Assembly (NCBI GenBank): GCA_016703545.1
Contig: JADJBX010000003.1
Span: 248,001 to 312,000 of the forward strand
DNA length: 64,000 nt
Direction of reading: 5' to 3'
From: Candidatus Amarobacillus elongatus
GTDB lineage: Bacteria > Chloroflexota > Dehalococcoidia > Tepidiformales > Tepidiformaceae
Below the pieces are notes generated by a model that saw nothing but the letters and a program-made list of their open reading frames with translations, was not told where the DNA came from and ran no database searches. This document shows positions 55,015-64,000 of this stretch, one piece after another. The translations under genes and the position numbers were made by a program. Position 1 is the stretch's first letter; each line of letters begins with the position of its first letter.

Positions 55015-56346
55015 GTGGCGGAAGCCGCGGCCCCCACTTCCAACGAATCCGGATTCGCTTTGCTCGGCGTCACACCCGCCGTGGTGAAGGTGCTCGCGAC
55101 CGCGGGCATCACCGAGCCATCGCCGATCCAGCTCCTCACCATCCCCGATGCTCTCGCCGGCCGCGATGTCTGCGGCAAGGCGCGCACCGGTTCGGGCAAG
55201 ACGCTCGCCTTCGGCATCCCCATGCTCGCTCGCTGCGGCAAGGGCCGGCCCGGCCACCCGGCCGCGCTCGTCCTTGTCCCGACGCGTGAGCTCGCGGTGC
55301 AGGTCGCGCGGTCCATCGCGCCGGTGGCGGCCATCCGCAATCAGCGCATCCATGCCGTTTACGGCGGCGTTCCGCTTGGCGGCCAGATTCGCGCCCTTCA
55401 TATGGGTGTCGACATCGTCATTGCCACTCCCGGCCGCCTCAACGACCTGCTCGAGCGTGGCGCCCTCTCCGTCTCCGAAGTGAAGGTGGCGGTGCTCGAC
55501 GAGGCGGATCAGATGGCCGACCTCGGCTTCATGCCGCAGGTCCAGCGCATCCTGGATCGCGTCGGCCCGGAACGGCAGGTGCTGCTCTTCTCGGCCACGC
55601 TCGACGGCGAAGTCGACAAGCTCGTCCGCCGCTACCAGCAGGACCCGCTCTTCCACGAGGCCGCAACCCCCGATGACGAGCAGGTCACGATGCTCCACCG
55701 CTTTATCGCCGTGGAACCCGCCGAGAAGGTGGCCGTTTCGGCCGCCATCGCCGCGGGCCCGGAGCGGATCATCATGTTCGTGCGCACGCAGCGCGCGGCC
55801 GACCGTCTCGTGATGCAGTTGGACCACGAGGGCGTGGCCGCGGGCCGCATTCACGGCCGCATGAGCCAGCCGCAGCGCCAGCGCGCCCTGGGGGATTTCG
55901 CCTCCGGCCGCGTGCCCGTGCTGGTGGCGACGAACATCGCCGCCCGCGGTATCCACGTCGATAACGTCGACATCGTGGTTCACCACGATCCGCCCGAGGA
56001 CGCGAAGACGTACGTCCACCGTTCGGGCCGAACCGCCCGTGCCGGTGCGAACGGCATCGTCGTGACGCTGGTGGAGCCCGGCCAGGAGCGCGAAGTCGCG
56101 TTCCTGCGGCGTGATGCTGGCATCCGTGAAGCCGTCGTGCCCATGGGCCCGGCGGATCCGCGGCTGGCCGACCTCGGCGGGTGGGAGCCTCCGCAGGAGA
56201 CGCCCCAGGTGGCTCCGCTGCGAGGCCCGCAGCAGCGGCGGCCGGGCCCCGGCCCGCGCGGCCCTCGTTTCGAGGGGCGCGGCGGTCCTCGCCGCTCCTC
56301 CTTCACGCCCCGGCGCGATGAGCGCTTCAACCGCTCCGGCAGCTAG
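55015..56346 (+). CDS. DEAD-box RNA helicase
   Basis: 443 residues from GTG 55015. Q motif ITEPSPIQLLTIP, motif I ARTGSGKT, PTRELA, TPGRLNDLLE, motif II LDEADQMADLGF, SAT, IHGRMSQPQRQRAL and HRSGRTARAG. The tail after residue 385 is rich in Arg, Gly and Pro, as in RNA-binding helicases of cold or ribosome-assembly type. An in-frame CTG at 54949 preceded by GGAG would add 22 residues (LTLTSHTSRPAKPAAQ); I cannot decide between the two. A terminator follows. Confidence 0.92.
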   Translation: MAEAAAPTSNESGFALLGVTPAVVKVLATAGITEPSPIQLLTIPDALAGRDVCGKARTGSGKTLAFGIPMLARCGKGRPGHPAALVLVPTRELAVQVARSIAPVAAIRNQRIHAVYGGVPLGGQIRALHMGVDIVIATPGRLNDLLERGALSVSEVKVAVLDEADQMADLGFMPQVQRILDRVGPERQVLLFSATLDGEVDKLVRRYQQDPLFHEAATPDDEQVTMLHRFIAVEPAEKVAVSAAIAAGPERIIMFVRTQRAADRLVMQLDHEGVAAGRIHGRMSQPQRQRALGDFASGRVPVLVATNIAARGIHVDNVDIVVHHDPPEDAKTYVHRSGRTARAGANGIVVTLVEPGQEREVAFLRRDAGIREAVVPMGPADPRLADLGGWEPPQETPQVAPLRGPQQRRPGPGPRGPRFEGRGGPRRSSFTPRRDERFNRSGS

Positions 56347-56351
56347 AATTC

Positions 56352-56387
56352 GAGGGTCCCGGATTTCGTCCGGGGCCCTCTTCCTTT
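56352..56387 (+). terminator. Rho-independent terminator after the DEAD-box gene
   Basis: GAGGGTCCCGGA pairs with TCCGGGGCCCTC around a TTTCG loop (one mismatch), followed by TTCCTTT at 56381-56387. It lies 6 bases after the stop. Confidence 0.75.
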
Positions 56388-56503
56388 CAACCCTTGCGGG
56401 CCCCGTCCGCGAAAGGGTAAGAAGGGATACATTGTTCCGCGTCGCGCTTGCCAGGGCGTGGCGTCAATTCGAGGCATGACCTCAGGTCCCGAAGGCGACA
56501 CAC

Positions 56504-57542
56504 ATGGCACATACCGCGACTCGACCCGCCCCCGCACCCTCCCGAGTCCCCAGCAACGACTACCGCGAGCTCAAGCGCCGCGTCCAGGACGCTGGCCTGC
56601 TCGGAGGCTCAATCCGCCTACTACATCTTCAAGTCCATCGTCGCCCTCGCGACGGTCGGGCTTGTGGTGTGGATTGCGGCCGTTTCGACGAGCACCATCG
56701 TGCTGCTCGGCAACGCGGCCCTGCTCGGCTTCGCCTCCACCCAGATCGCGCTGCTCGGCCATGATGTCGGGCACCGCCAGGGGTACCGTGGCAAGCGTCT
56801 GAACCTGTTTGGCCGCTACCTCTGGGGCAGCCTGCTCCTGGGCATCAGCCACTCATGGTGGAACGACAAGCACAACCAGCACCACGCGACGCCAAACCAC
56901 GTCGACAAGGACCCGGACATCCAGTTCCCGATGATTGCCTTCGCCGAGAGCCAAATCGGCAGCCGGCGGCGCATCTTCCTCCCTATCATCAAGTTCCAGG
57001 CGTTCATCTTCGCCTTCCTGTTCCCGCTGCAGGCGCTGAACATGCGCCTGACGAGCGCGAGCTACCTGCTCAGCGGCAAAGCGCGGAAACCGTGGCTGCA
57101 GACCGCGGGCATGGCAGCCCATCTCGGGCTGTACGTGCTCCTGCTTTCGCTGCTGCCCTCCTGGCAGATGGCGCTCGCGTTCTTCGTCGTGCACCAGGGG
57201 ACGTTCGGGCTGTACAACAGCTCCGTCTTCGCTTCCAACCACAAGGGGATGCCGACCATCGACGAGAACGGCCGCATGGACTTCTTCCGCGAACAGGTCA
57301 TCACCTCGCGGAACGTGACCGGTCCGGTGCTCGTCGACTTCTGGTACGGCGGCCTGAACTACCAGATCGAGCATCACCTGTTCCCGACGATGCCGCGCAA
57401 GAACCTTCGCAAGGTGAAGCCGATCGTCGAGCAGTTCTGCCGCGAACGGGGTGTCCCGTACCACGAAGCGAACCTGTTCGCGTCGTATTGGGAAGGGTTC
57501 AGCTACCTGCACCGTGTCGGTGCGGTGCTGCGCGCCCGCTAA
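56504..57542 (+). CDS. Membrane fatty-acid desaturase, one frameshift near 56601
   Basis: About 345 residues if repaired. The three His boxes are present: HDVGHRQG near 86, HNQHHATPNHVDKDPD near 125, and QIEHHLFP near 292, the last typical of delta-6/linoleoyl-type acyl-lipid desaturases. Hydrophobic pairs such as IVALATVGLVVWIAAVST flank the first box. The N-terminal frame (MAHTATRPAPAPSRVP, ELKRRVQDAGLL) joins EAQSAYYIFK after one extra base near 56601. No fused cytochrome b5 is visible; an electron donor is unknown. GAAGG lies 7 bases before ATG 56504. Confidence 0.85.
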
Positions 57543-58072
57543 CCGCGCGGCGGCGGTTCGAAGGACCGCAGCAGGCGCACATATGTCTGATTATTGAGGG
57601 CGCCCGGCCGGCTCGCGATGCTGGCCAGGGCGTCATCGACGTTCACCCCGATCGCGCGCAGGATGAGCCCGGTCACGAGCCCGCTGCGGTTCATGCCGTG
57701 CTGGCACATCACGTAGATGCGCGCGGGGGGTTCGGGCGGGTGCGGCCATGCGCCGGCCGATTCGTGTTCGAGCCCATGCACGGCGTGCGCGACCGAGTTG
57801 GCGAGGTCGTGCAGCCAGGCGAGGTTCGGCGGTTCCCCTTCGGTGTCGACGAACACGCGAGGCAGCCAGAGACCGGCCGCCGTGCGGAGGTCGTGCGGCA
57901 TTTCGCCCGCAACATCGATGATCCACGCCTCCGCCACCGACTCGGGGCCAAGCCGCTCGCCGTGAAGGCTGTCGGCGCCGCCCATCCAGATCTCGGTGCG
58001 CAGGTGCTCGAAGCCCGGCGCATGGATGCGCGAGGCCCGCGGTTCGGGCGCGCGAGGGTGATTGAAGAGCAC
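57539..58072 (-). CDS. Dual-specificity-type protein phosphatase
   Basis: 177 residues. The C-x5-R active site is IYVMCQHGMNRSGLVTGLI near residue 120, with Cys and Arg in CQHGMNR. WIIDVAGEMPH is a possible general-acid Asp region, and a late helix follows. Only the one catalytic loop is well defined, so specificity (phospho-Tyr/Ser or phospholipid) is unknown. Start at GTG 58072, six bases after a TAGACT box; a GTG at 58075 is only 3 bases from it. Its end overlaps the desaturase stop by 4 bases. Confidence 0.75.
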   Translation of the reverse strand: MLFNHPRAPEPRASRIHAPGFEHLRTEIWMGGADSLHGERLGPESVAEAWIIDVAGEMPHDLRTAAGLWLPRVFVDTEGEPPNLAWLHDLANSVAHAVHGLEHESAGAWPHPPEPPARIYVMCQHGMNRSGLVTGLILRAIGVNVDDALASIASRPGALNNQTYVRLLRSFEPPPRG

Positions 58073-58078
58073 CACGCC

Positions 58079-58084
58079 AGTCTA
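58079..58084 (-). promoter_or_regulatory. Minus-10 box TAGACT for the phosphatase gene
   Basis: On the minus strand TAGACT ends 6 bases before GTG 58072 and no Shine-Dalgarno is seen. The spacing argues for 58072 rather than 58075 as start. Confidence 0.4.
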
Positions 58085-58110
58085 CCCGCGGCGGCGCAAT
58101 GCGCCCCCGG

Positions 58111-59655
58111 TCAACCCCAGTACGTCCGCTCCCAAACCAGCCGCTCGGCGCCGTCCGGGTCGCTCTCGCAGTGGCTTTCATTGTCGATGACCATGGTTCG
58201 CCGGCCGCCGGGCTCGAAGGCGTCCCAGTGCGGCAGCCCGCCCCCGTTGGGTTCGCCGGTGCGCGCGAACGCGGCCCAGGTCGCGCTGACCCTGGCCGCG
58301 AGGGCGGCCGCCTCGGGTGTCGCGCGCGTCAACCCACGCCACGACGGATGGTCCGTCTGGTCGAACACGAACGGGATTTCGAGCGCGTGCGGGGTCCGCA
58401 ACCGCCCGTAGCGGGCCGTCGACTCCCAATCGAAGCGGTAGAGGAACACCGGGGCGCCGCCGCCCGCGGCCTTCGTCTCCGCGAGCTTGATGGAGTCGAT
58501 GGGATAGCGGAGCGAACCGGTGTGAATGAGGATGTAGAGGTCCGAGGGGGACGCATCCGGGTAGGCCGCGCGCATGTCGGCGAGAATGCCCGCGGCACGC
58601 TCGCCGAACAGCTTCGTCGTCCGCCGCTGGAGCCCATCGTCGTCCAGCTCGTACACCTCCTTGTCGTTTGCAAGGAAGAGCGTGGCCTCGGTGCGGTTGA
58701 AGCCGATGAGCAGCGGGATACCGGCCGATTGCGCTGGCGCGCCATGCAGGAACGGGTGGGCGGGCAGCACCTCGGGGTCGATCACGGGCCGGAAGCCGCC
58801 GCGGATGCCCGGCAGGGCGGACGGCGACGCGCGCTGCACCGCGAACTGCGCGGCGAGAATGCGCTCCAGCGGCATTTCCTGCAGCGCGGAGAGGTCGCCG
58901 GGCACGACGCCCAGTTCGGCGAGGAACGCCGTCGCGAACTCGGTGCCGTACTCGCGGTCGTTCACCCGCATGCCGGGCCCGCTTTCGATGATCGCCTTGT
59001 GGAAGAGCCCCCTCGCGGGCGGCATCGCCATGAGGGAGGCTACCTTCCGGCCGCCACCGGATTCGCCGAAGATCGTCACGTTGCCCGCGTCGCCACCGAA
59101 GGCGGCGGCGTTGTCGCGGACCCATTCGAGCGCGGCCACGATATCGAGCATGCCCACGTTCCCGGACCGCGCGAACCGTGGATCGATGTCGCCGAGGTGC
59201 AGGTAGCCGAGCGCACCGAGGCGGTGGTTCAGGGTGACCACGACCACATCGCCGCGGCGTGCCAGGTTCGACCCGTCATACGCGGGGCCGCCGGACCCGG
59301 AGACGAAGCCGCCGCCGTGGAGCCACACCATCACCGGCCGGGCGCCGTCCAACGCCGGGGTGTACACGTTCAGAACGAGGCAGTTCTCGCTCTCATCACC
59401 CGTTGCCGCGTCGAGCTGCTGGGTGACGGAGCGGGCCGCCCCCGGGAGGCTCTGGGGCGCCATGTCCCCGAAGGCGAGCGCTTCGCGGACGCCCTCCCAC
59501 GGCTCTGGCGGCGCGGGCGGCATGAACCGGTTGGTGCCGGTGGCCGGAGCGGCATACGGGATCCCCTTGAACGCGTGGATCCCTTCGATGGTGGATCCGC
59601 TCAGCGTTCCCCCGGTGGTCTGGACGATGGGCGCGCCGATGGCGGGCGTGGTCAT
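58111..59655 (-). CDS. Type-B carboxylesterase
   Basis: 514 residues. Type-B features: GIPYAAPATGTNRFMPPAPPEPW (as GIPYAAPATGTNRF), SENCLVLNVYTPA, oxyanion HGGGFVSGSG, nucleophile FGESGGGRKVASLM with Ser in G-E-S-G-G, and TPHALEIPFVFDQTD near 415 for the His region. No signal peptide, so probably cytoplasmic. Ester substrate unknown. ATG 59655 with GGGGAG 7 bases upstream; a longer in-frame start at 59721 adds a low-complexity head. Confidence 0.88.
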   Translation of the reverse strand: MTTPAIGAPIVQTTGGTLSGSTIEGIHAFKGIPYAAPATGTNRFMPPAPPEPWEGVREALAFGDMAPQSLPGAARSVTQQLDAATGDESENCLVLNVYTPALDGARPVMVWLHGGGFVSGSGGPAYDGSNLARRGDVVVVTLNHRLGALGYLHLGDIDPRFARSGNVGMLDIVAALEWVRDNAAAFGGDAGNVTIFGESGGGRKVASLMAMPPARGLFHKAIIESGPGMRVNDREYGTEFATAFLAELGVVPGDLSALQEMPLERILAAQFAVQRASPSALPGIRGGFRPVIDPEVLPAHPFLHGAPAQSAGIPLLIGFNRTEATLFLANDKEVYELDDDGLQRRTTKLFGERAAGILADMRAAYPDASPSDLYILIHTGSLRYPIDSIKLAETKAAGGGAPVFLYRFDWESTARYGRLRTPHALEIPFVFDQTDHPSWRGLTRATPEAAALAARVSATWAAFARTGEPNGGGLPHWDAFEPGGRRTMVIDNESHCESDPDGAERLVWERTYWG

Positions 59656-59794
59656 GGCTTTGCTCCCCGGCCGCCGGGCGGCCTCGAAATTGCGCGCGAG
59701 CGTACCACGATGGCGCGCCAAAGGTAGACGTTACTGCCCCGCGATTTCCCACCCGTGCCCGGCGACCTGCTTCCCAGTCATCCGTGCCCCCGGG

Positions 59795-60262
59795 TCAGCC
59801 GGCGTCTTCGAAGATGCGCCGCACGCGGAACAACTCGTCCGTGGCGTCGTAGGCGTCCAGCAGCTCCGCGCGCGTCCCCACGATGTGGTCCAGGAGTGCG
59901 ACGACGGTCGCGCGCTGGGCTGCGGTCATCGCCTGCCATCGTTCATTGCGCGGGCCGTCCCGTTCGAGCTGGAAGAGGAGCTGCGGCCCGAACCAGCCCC
60001 AGGTGGGGTGGGGATCGTCGAGCGCGAGGCGCGCCAGCGCGGGCATGTAGTACGCGAACGCCTCGGGGGTGGCCATGGTCGTGGGGTCCCACGCGCCGTT
60101 GCCGATGTCGTCGAAGCACAGGGTGTCGAGGTCGCGCGAGGCGAGCGTTTCGTGGTGCTCTTCGCACTCGGCGCAGAACGGGTGGTTGGTGAACCGCTCC
60201 GGCCGCGGGCAGGAAGCGAAGACGCCCCGCACGCGGTCCAGGATCTCGACGTCGCTGCTCAT
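59795..60262 (-). CDS. Conserved-looking hypothetical protein with Cys pair
   Basis: 155 residues, family not recognised. A Cys-rich middle, FTNHPFCAECEEHHETLASR near 24-43, could bind zinc (C-x2-C-x2-HH). DIGNGAWDPTTMATPEAFAYYMP follows, cited as DIGNGAWDPTTMATPEAF, and a helical second half LDDPHPTWGWFGPQLLFQLE. No membrane segment. Divergent from the CoA-transferase at 60384. ATG 60262 is preferred to further upstream in-frame starts that would cross the opposing promoter. Confidence 0.55.
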   Translation of the reverse strand: MSSDVEILDRVRGVFASCPRPERFTNHPFCAECEEHHETLASRDLDTLCFDDIGNGAWDPTTMATPEAFAYYMPALARLALDDPHPTWGWFGPQLLFQLERDGPRNERWQAMTAAQRATVVALLDHIVGTRAELLDAYDATDELFRVRRIFEDAG

Positions 60263-60369
60263 GATCCCATGGTCAGGGATACGCTGTGGAGGCGGCGAAT
60301 CGCCCGCGTTGCGATTCGAGCGAAGGGCCCCCGTCGCCGTTCCGCCGGGACCGCCGGCGGCCTCCCGTG

Positions 60370-60375
60370 TATGCT
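60370..60375 (+). promoter_or_regulatory. Minus-10 box TATGCT ahead of the CoA-transferase at 60384
   Basis: TATGCT ends 8 bases before the ATG with no Shine-Dalgarno. Leaderless pattern. Confidence 0.4.
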
Positions 60376-60383
60376 CCCGCGCC

Positions 60384-61685
60384 ATGGAAACCAACCAACG
60401 GCCCGGCGCCCTCGCCGGAGTGCGGATCCTCGAAATCGCCCAGGCGCTGGCGGTTCCCTTCGCGGGCGTGCTGCTCGCCGACATGGGCGCCGACATCATC
60501 AAGGTCGAACCGCCCTCCGGGGACGGCATCCGGCACACGATGGAACCGATCCTTCCCGGCGAGAGCAAGGGGTTCACGCTCGTGAACCGCGGCAAGCGGG
60601 CCATCTGCCTCGACATCACCCGCGAGGAGTGCCGTCCCGTCCTTGAGCGGCTGGTGCGCTGGGCGGACGTGGTCATGGTCTCGATGAAACCGGCCGACCT
60701 GCCGCGCTACCGCATTGCCTACGAGGACTTCAAGGCCCTGAATCCGTCCGTTGTCTACCTCGAACATGTGCCCCTCGGGAAGCACGGCCCGCTCGGGGGC
60801 GAACCGGGGTACGACGTCGTGGTGCAGGGTCTCTCAGGGACCGCCGTCCTCACCGCGCGTGAACGCGACGGCGTGCCCATGAACATCCGGCCCGCGTTCA
60901 ACGATATGGGCACCGGCGCGTTCTCCGCCCTCGGCGTGGTCGCGGCTCTCCGTCACCGGGATCGCACGGGCGAGGGACAGCGCATCGAGACCTCCCTCCT
61001 GGGCACCGCGATGGCGCTCGGGCACCAGCTCCTGAGCTGGTTCGCCGCCACGGACCCGCCCGCCGACGAGGCGTTCTTCCCCGCGGTCGCTGCTGCCCGG
61101 GAGCGGGGCGAAGGGTTTGCCGAGCAGCGCGCGATCTGGGAGCAGAACTACGTGCGCGGCGGCTTCGCCAACATCTACTTCCGCCACTACCGGACGAAGG
61201 ACGGCTTCATGAGCGTGGGTTGCCTGAGTCCGCAGCTCAACGCGCGCTTCCGCACCGTCACCGGCATCGTCGACCCACGAACCCAGCCCGGGTGGGACTT
61301 CAACGCCCCGGGGTCCTTCGAGCGGCTCCGCGCCCTTGTGAGCGAATGCGAAGCGCTCTTCGCGACCTACACGACGGCAGAGTGGATCGAACGCCTGCGA
61401 AAGGGCGGTGTTCCCTGCGGACGGCTCAACTTCCCGCCCGAGGCGATGGTCGATCCGCAAATGGTCGAGAACGAGTACGTGATCGAGATGGAGCACCCAC
61501 TGCTGGGGATGTACCGAACCTTCGGCCCGCCGGTGAAGATGGATGGCACGCCCGTGCGTGCGAGCGCTCCACCGCCCACGCTCGATGAACACACCGACGC
61601 CATTCTCGCGGACCTCGGGTTCGGCGATGGCGAAATCGCGGCCATGCGCGAGGCCGGGGTTGCGGGCGCTCTTCGCCGTGCGTAG
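60384..61685 (+). CDS. Class III CoA-transferase (CaiB/BaiF/Frc)
   Basis: 433 residues, intact. VRILEIAQALAVPFAGVLLA at the start, ADIIKVEPPSGDGIRHTMEP, NRGKRAICLDITREE, catalytic FNDMGTGAFSALGVVAAL with Asp, and TGEGQRIETSLLGTA. A single-domain enzyme unlike the paired ones at 29914-32147 and 40192-42549. Acid and CoA donor unknown. It is followed, convergently and with no gap, by a hypothetical gene. Confidence 0.88.
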   Translation: METNQRPGALAGVRILEIAQALAVPFAGVLLADMGADIIKVEPPSGDGIRHTMEPILPGESKGFTLVNRGKRAICLDITREECRPVLERLVRWADVVMVSMKPADLPRYRIAYEDFKALNPSVVYLEHVPLGKHGPLGGEPGYDVVVQGLSGTAVLTARERDGVPMNIRPAFNDMGTGAFSALGVVAALRHRDRTGEGQRIETSLLGTAMALGHQLLSWFAATDPPADEAFFPAVAAARERGEGFAEQRAIWEQNYVRGGFANIYFRHYRTKDGFMSVGCLSPQLNARFRTVTGIVDPRTQPGWDFNAPGSFERLRALVSECEALFATYTTAEWIERLRKGGVPCGRLNFPPEAMVDPQMVENEYVIEMEHPLLGMYRTFGPPVKMDGTPVRASAPPPTLDEHTDAILADLGFGDGEIAAMREAGVAGALRRA

Positions 61686-62114
61686 CTACACGGGGATGCG
61701 CCGGCCCGGGGCGGTTTGGGCCACGGTCACGGGGCGGTCGGCCCATCGCGCCCAGGCCTCAAGCCAGTCGGCGGCGGCGTTGATCTCCTGCCTGCTGCGA
61801 AGGGCGACTCCCCAGACTTCGGCGGCGGCGCCTTTGTCGTCGACCGACAGTCGCACGAAGCGGCCGCAGTCGGTGATGCGCACGCCGTGCCAGTGGTGGC
61901 GGCGCACCTTGCGAAGCCGCCCCCAGGCGACCGCGAGTTCGGCGGCCGCTGCGCGTGCCTCGCGGAGGGAGATGACCGTTCGCACCGGCAGGCCCGCCGC
62001 CCCGGTGCGATGCCGGACCTCGACGCCTGGTCCATCGGCGGTCACCGCGGCGACGAACCAGCCGTCCGCCACGGTCAGCACGAGTGGAGGCGGATCGAGC
62101 GGGGCGTTTCCCAC
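61686..62114 (-). CDS. Hypothetical protein
   Basis: 142 residues from GTG 62114, chosen for AAGGA 4 bases upstream; an ATG at 62267 would add an odd Arg/Gly-rich head. LVLTVADGWFVAAVTADGPG, RHRTGAAGLPVRTVISLREA and VRRHHWHGVRITDCGRFVRLS (as VRRHHWHGVRITDCGRF) suggest a small beta-rich domain with a His cluster. No family recognised. It is convergent with the CoA-transferase. Confidence 0.45.
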   Translation of the reverse strand: MGNAPLDPPPLVLTVADGWFVAAVTADGPGVEVRHRTGAAGLPVRTVISLREARAAAAELAVAWGRLRKVRRHHWHGVRITDCGRFVRLSVDDKGAAAEVWGVALRSRQEINAAADWLEAWARWADRPVTVAQTAPGRRIPV

Positions 62115-62418
62115 CGCTTCCTTGCCGCGCTTCGGGCCTTTCCACGCGTGACCGGTACCAAGATGTTGTGCAACTCCAAAGAACGCCACGCGCTTCCCCC
62201 GAGGCAGGTTGCAACCAGCGTTCTCCCCGCGCGCCCTTGCGCGTACAACAGTGCCCGGCGTGCGCATTTCGCCGCCGTGAACGAGCGCGGGTTCTTAGGC
62301 GGCTGCAACGGCCGGTCCCCGAGCTGTCGGCTGCACGCGACGGTTCGCAGGGCGCAGCCGCACAGCGTCACGGTCACGCGCACCACGGGGGCCCGCGCCC
62401 AGGGCTGACCCGGTCCCG
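62115..62418. other. Region without a supported gene
   Basis: 304 bases. Short open stretches exist on both strands but none has a ribosome site with a plausible protein. I saw no repeat, hairpin terminator or RNA. Confidence 0.4.
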
Positions 62419-63990
62419 CTACAGGAAGGCGTAGTCCTCGGGGTTGGGTTCGCGCGTCTGCCGCCAGTACTCCACGAGGTTGAAGGGCCAGTTCTGCGCC
62501 GAACGCCCCTTCGCGTTCCGGTACCAGCTGTTCACGGTGGCCACGCCCCACACCATCTGGCGGTTCGCCGCGTCGATGCGTTCGTTGTAGGCGTCGTGGA
62601 CGTCCGGCTTGCAGTCCATCGCCCGGGCTTCGCCCTGCGCCAGCAGGCGAAGGCAGCCGAGGATGTACCGCATCTCGCACTCCGAGAAGTAGATGATGCT
62701 GCCGTTCACGACGATGTTCGTGTTCGGGCCGTACATCATGAAGAAGTTCGGGAAGTTGGGGACGGTGATGCCCATGTAGGCGCGCGCGTCTCCGTCCCAC
62801 TGCTCGTTCAGTTCGATCCCGCCGCGGCCGACGATGCGCATCGGCGTGAGGAACTTCGACGCCTGGAACCCGGTCCCGAAAACGATCACGTCGACCGCGT
62901 GCTCCATCCCGTCCTCCGTGACGATGCCGGTGGGCGTGATTTCCCGAATCGCACCGGTGAGCAGGTGGACGTTCTCGCGCTTCAGCGTGCGCGCCCAGAT
63001 GCCGTTGTCGAGGATGAGCCGCTTGGACGCGGGCGCGTACGTGGGCAGCACGTGGGGGAGCAGGTCCGGCCGGTCGGCGAACTGCGACTGGATGTAGCCG
63101 GTGAGGAGCTGCCGCAGTTCGTCGTTGCGATGGCTGACGGACCGCTCCTGTGGTTCCCAGCTCTCATCCACGCGCACCCCCGGGAGCATGCCATCGGTGG
63201 TGGTCAAGAAGAGCCAGAATCGCTGCCAGTGGATGTAGTGGGGGACGTGCCGATAGAGCCAGCTCAGCACGTTCGGGATGGCATCGTAGTAGTGCGGCAC
63301 GGGGACGAACCAGTTGGGCGTGCGCTGGAAAATCAGCAGCTCGGCGGCCTGCTCGGCCACCGGGGGATGAACTGGGCCGCGCTCGCGCCGGTGCCGATGA
63401 CGGCCACCCGCTTCCCCGTGAGGTCGACGCTGTGGTCCCAGCGGGCGGAGTGGAACGACGGACCCGCGAAGGTATCCTGGCCGATGATTTCCGGCACGTT
63501 CGGCCGGTTCAGCTGGCCGACGGCGCTAATGACCGCCTCGGCCTCGATCGTCTCCCTCGTCGCCGCCCGCGCCTTTCACGCGAAGCCGCCACGTGCGTGC
63601 TTCCTCGTCGAAGGCGGCCTCAATCACCTCGGTATCGAAGCGGATGTTGTCTCGAATGCCGTACTCCTCGGCGCACGCGCGGAAGTAGTCGAGCAGCGTC
63701 CCCTGGGCGGAGTAATGCGTCGGCCAGTCCACACGTTGGGCGAAGGAGTAGCTGTAGAACGCGTTCGAGACGTCGACCCGCGCGCCGGGGTAGGTGTTCT
63801 CCAGCCACGTCCCGCCAACGTCTGAGTTCTTCTCGAGGATGACGTAGGGGATGCCGGCCTGCTGCAGCCGGATGGCCGCGAGGATGCCCGACATGCCCGC
63901 GCCGATAACGACCACGCGAAGGCGGACGTCCGCCTCCAGCCGCCAGTCGGGCGCGCGGGGGTCCTCCCCTTCGGGGGCTAGCTCCTCCAT
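62419..63990 (-). CDS. Baeyer-Villiger-type flavin monooxygenase, two frameshifts
   Basis: 523 residues if repaired. FAD motif VVVIGAGMSGILAA near residue 26, GGTWLENTYPGARVD near 58, BVMO fingerprint FAGPSFHSARWD near 185, NADPH motif VAVIGTGASAAQF, and the C-terminal MYGPNTNIVV region. The frame changes near 63560-63570 (after LRVKGAGG) and again at the G/C run 63362-63366 (after QFIPP); together they preserve the total length. Probable ketone or steroid-like oxygenation; substrate unknown. ATG 63990 lies near the window edge, so upstream context is missing. Confidence 0.85.
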
Positions 63991-64000
63991 GAGCAGCTCC

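Overview
The window is about two-thirds G+C and densely coded on both strands, with many 1-8 base stop/start overlaps and frequent GTG or TTG starts. The gene set fits a bacterium with a Gram-positive-type cell plan: purS as a separate gene, cdaA-ybbR, plsY, an LPXTG-like tail, and release factor 1 with prmC. Several class III CoA-transferases, a flavin monooxygenase and secreted proteins with Thr/Pro-rich linkers suggest Chloroflexota, perhaps a Dehalococcoidia/Tepidiforma-like lineage. That placement is inference from gene content, not a phylogeny.

Layout. 1-5.3 kb: 5-prime part of argS, an FAD-linked oxidase, a secreted surface protein and small accessory proteins. 5.3-7.7 kb: tRNA-Arg, then a two-gene cassette of an LQRxxGNRAV-tagged protein with a toxin-like C-terminus and a CPCC zinc-ribbon protein, a secreted protein, and tRNA-Cys/Leu/Trp. 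7.7-17.6 kb: housekeeping run argF, cdaA-ybbR-der-plsY-gpsA, HEAT-Nudix-GNAT, and an AAA ATPase. 17.7-28.4 kb: purB-membrane protein-purC-purS, hisS-prfA-prmC-HAD-cupin, and the (p)ppGpp synthetase/hydrolase. 28.7-43.4 kb: accessory acyl-CoA region with class III CoA-transferases (one fused pair, one split pair, one single), an MFS carrier, a peptide-type binding protein, an enoyl-CoA hydratase and a multi-PAS hybrid kinase. 43.4-48.3 kb: SH3-type lipoprotein, an ABC-2 exporter and an MFS exporter. 48.6-64 kb: ppdK, a hot-dog enzyme, two LysR regulators, infA, a DEAD-box helicase, a desaturase, a phosphatase, a carboxylesterase, another CoA-transferase and a Baeyer-Villiger-type monooxygenase.

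Two points affect use of the sequence. First, at least 12 genes are split by apparent 1-2 base indels, several in G/C runs, including the normally indispensable der and prfA; I treat these as probable assembly errors and give the repaired gene spans. Second, several operon-leading genes have a TAnnnT box 6-9 bases before the start codon and no Shine-Dalgarno, consistent with leaderless transcripts; I used this for some start choices.
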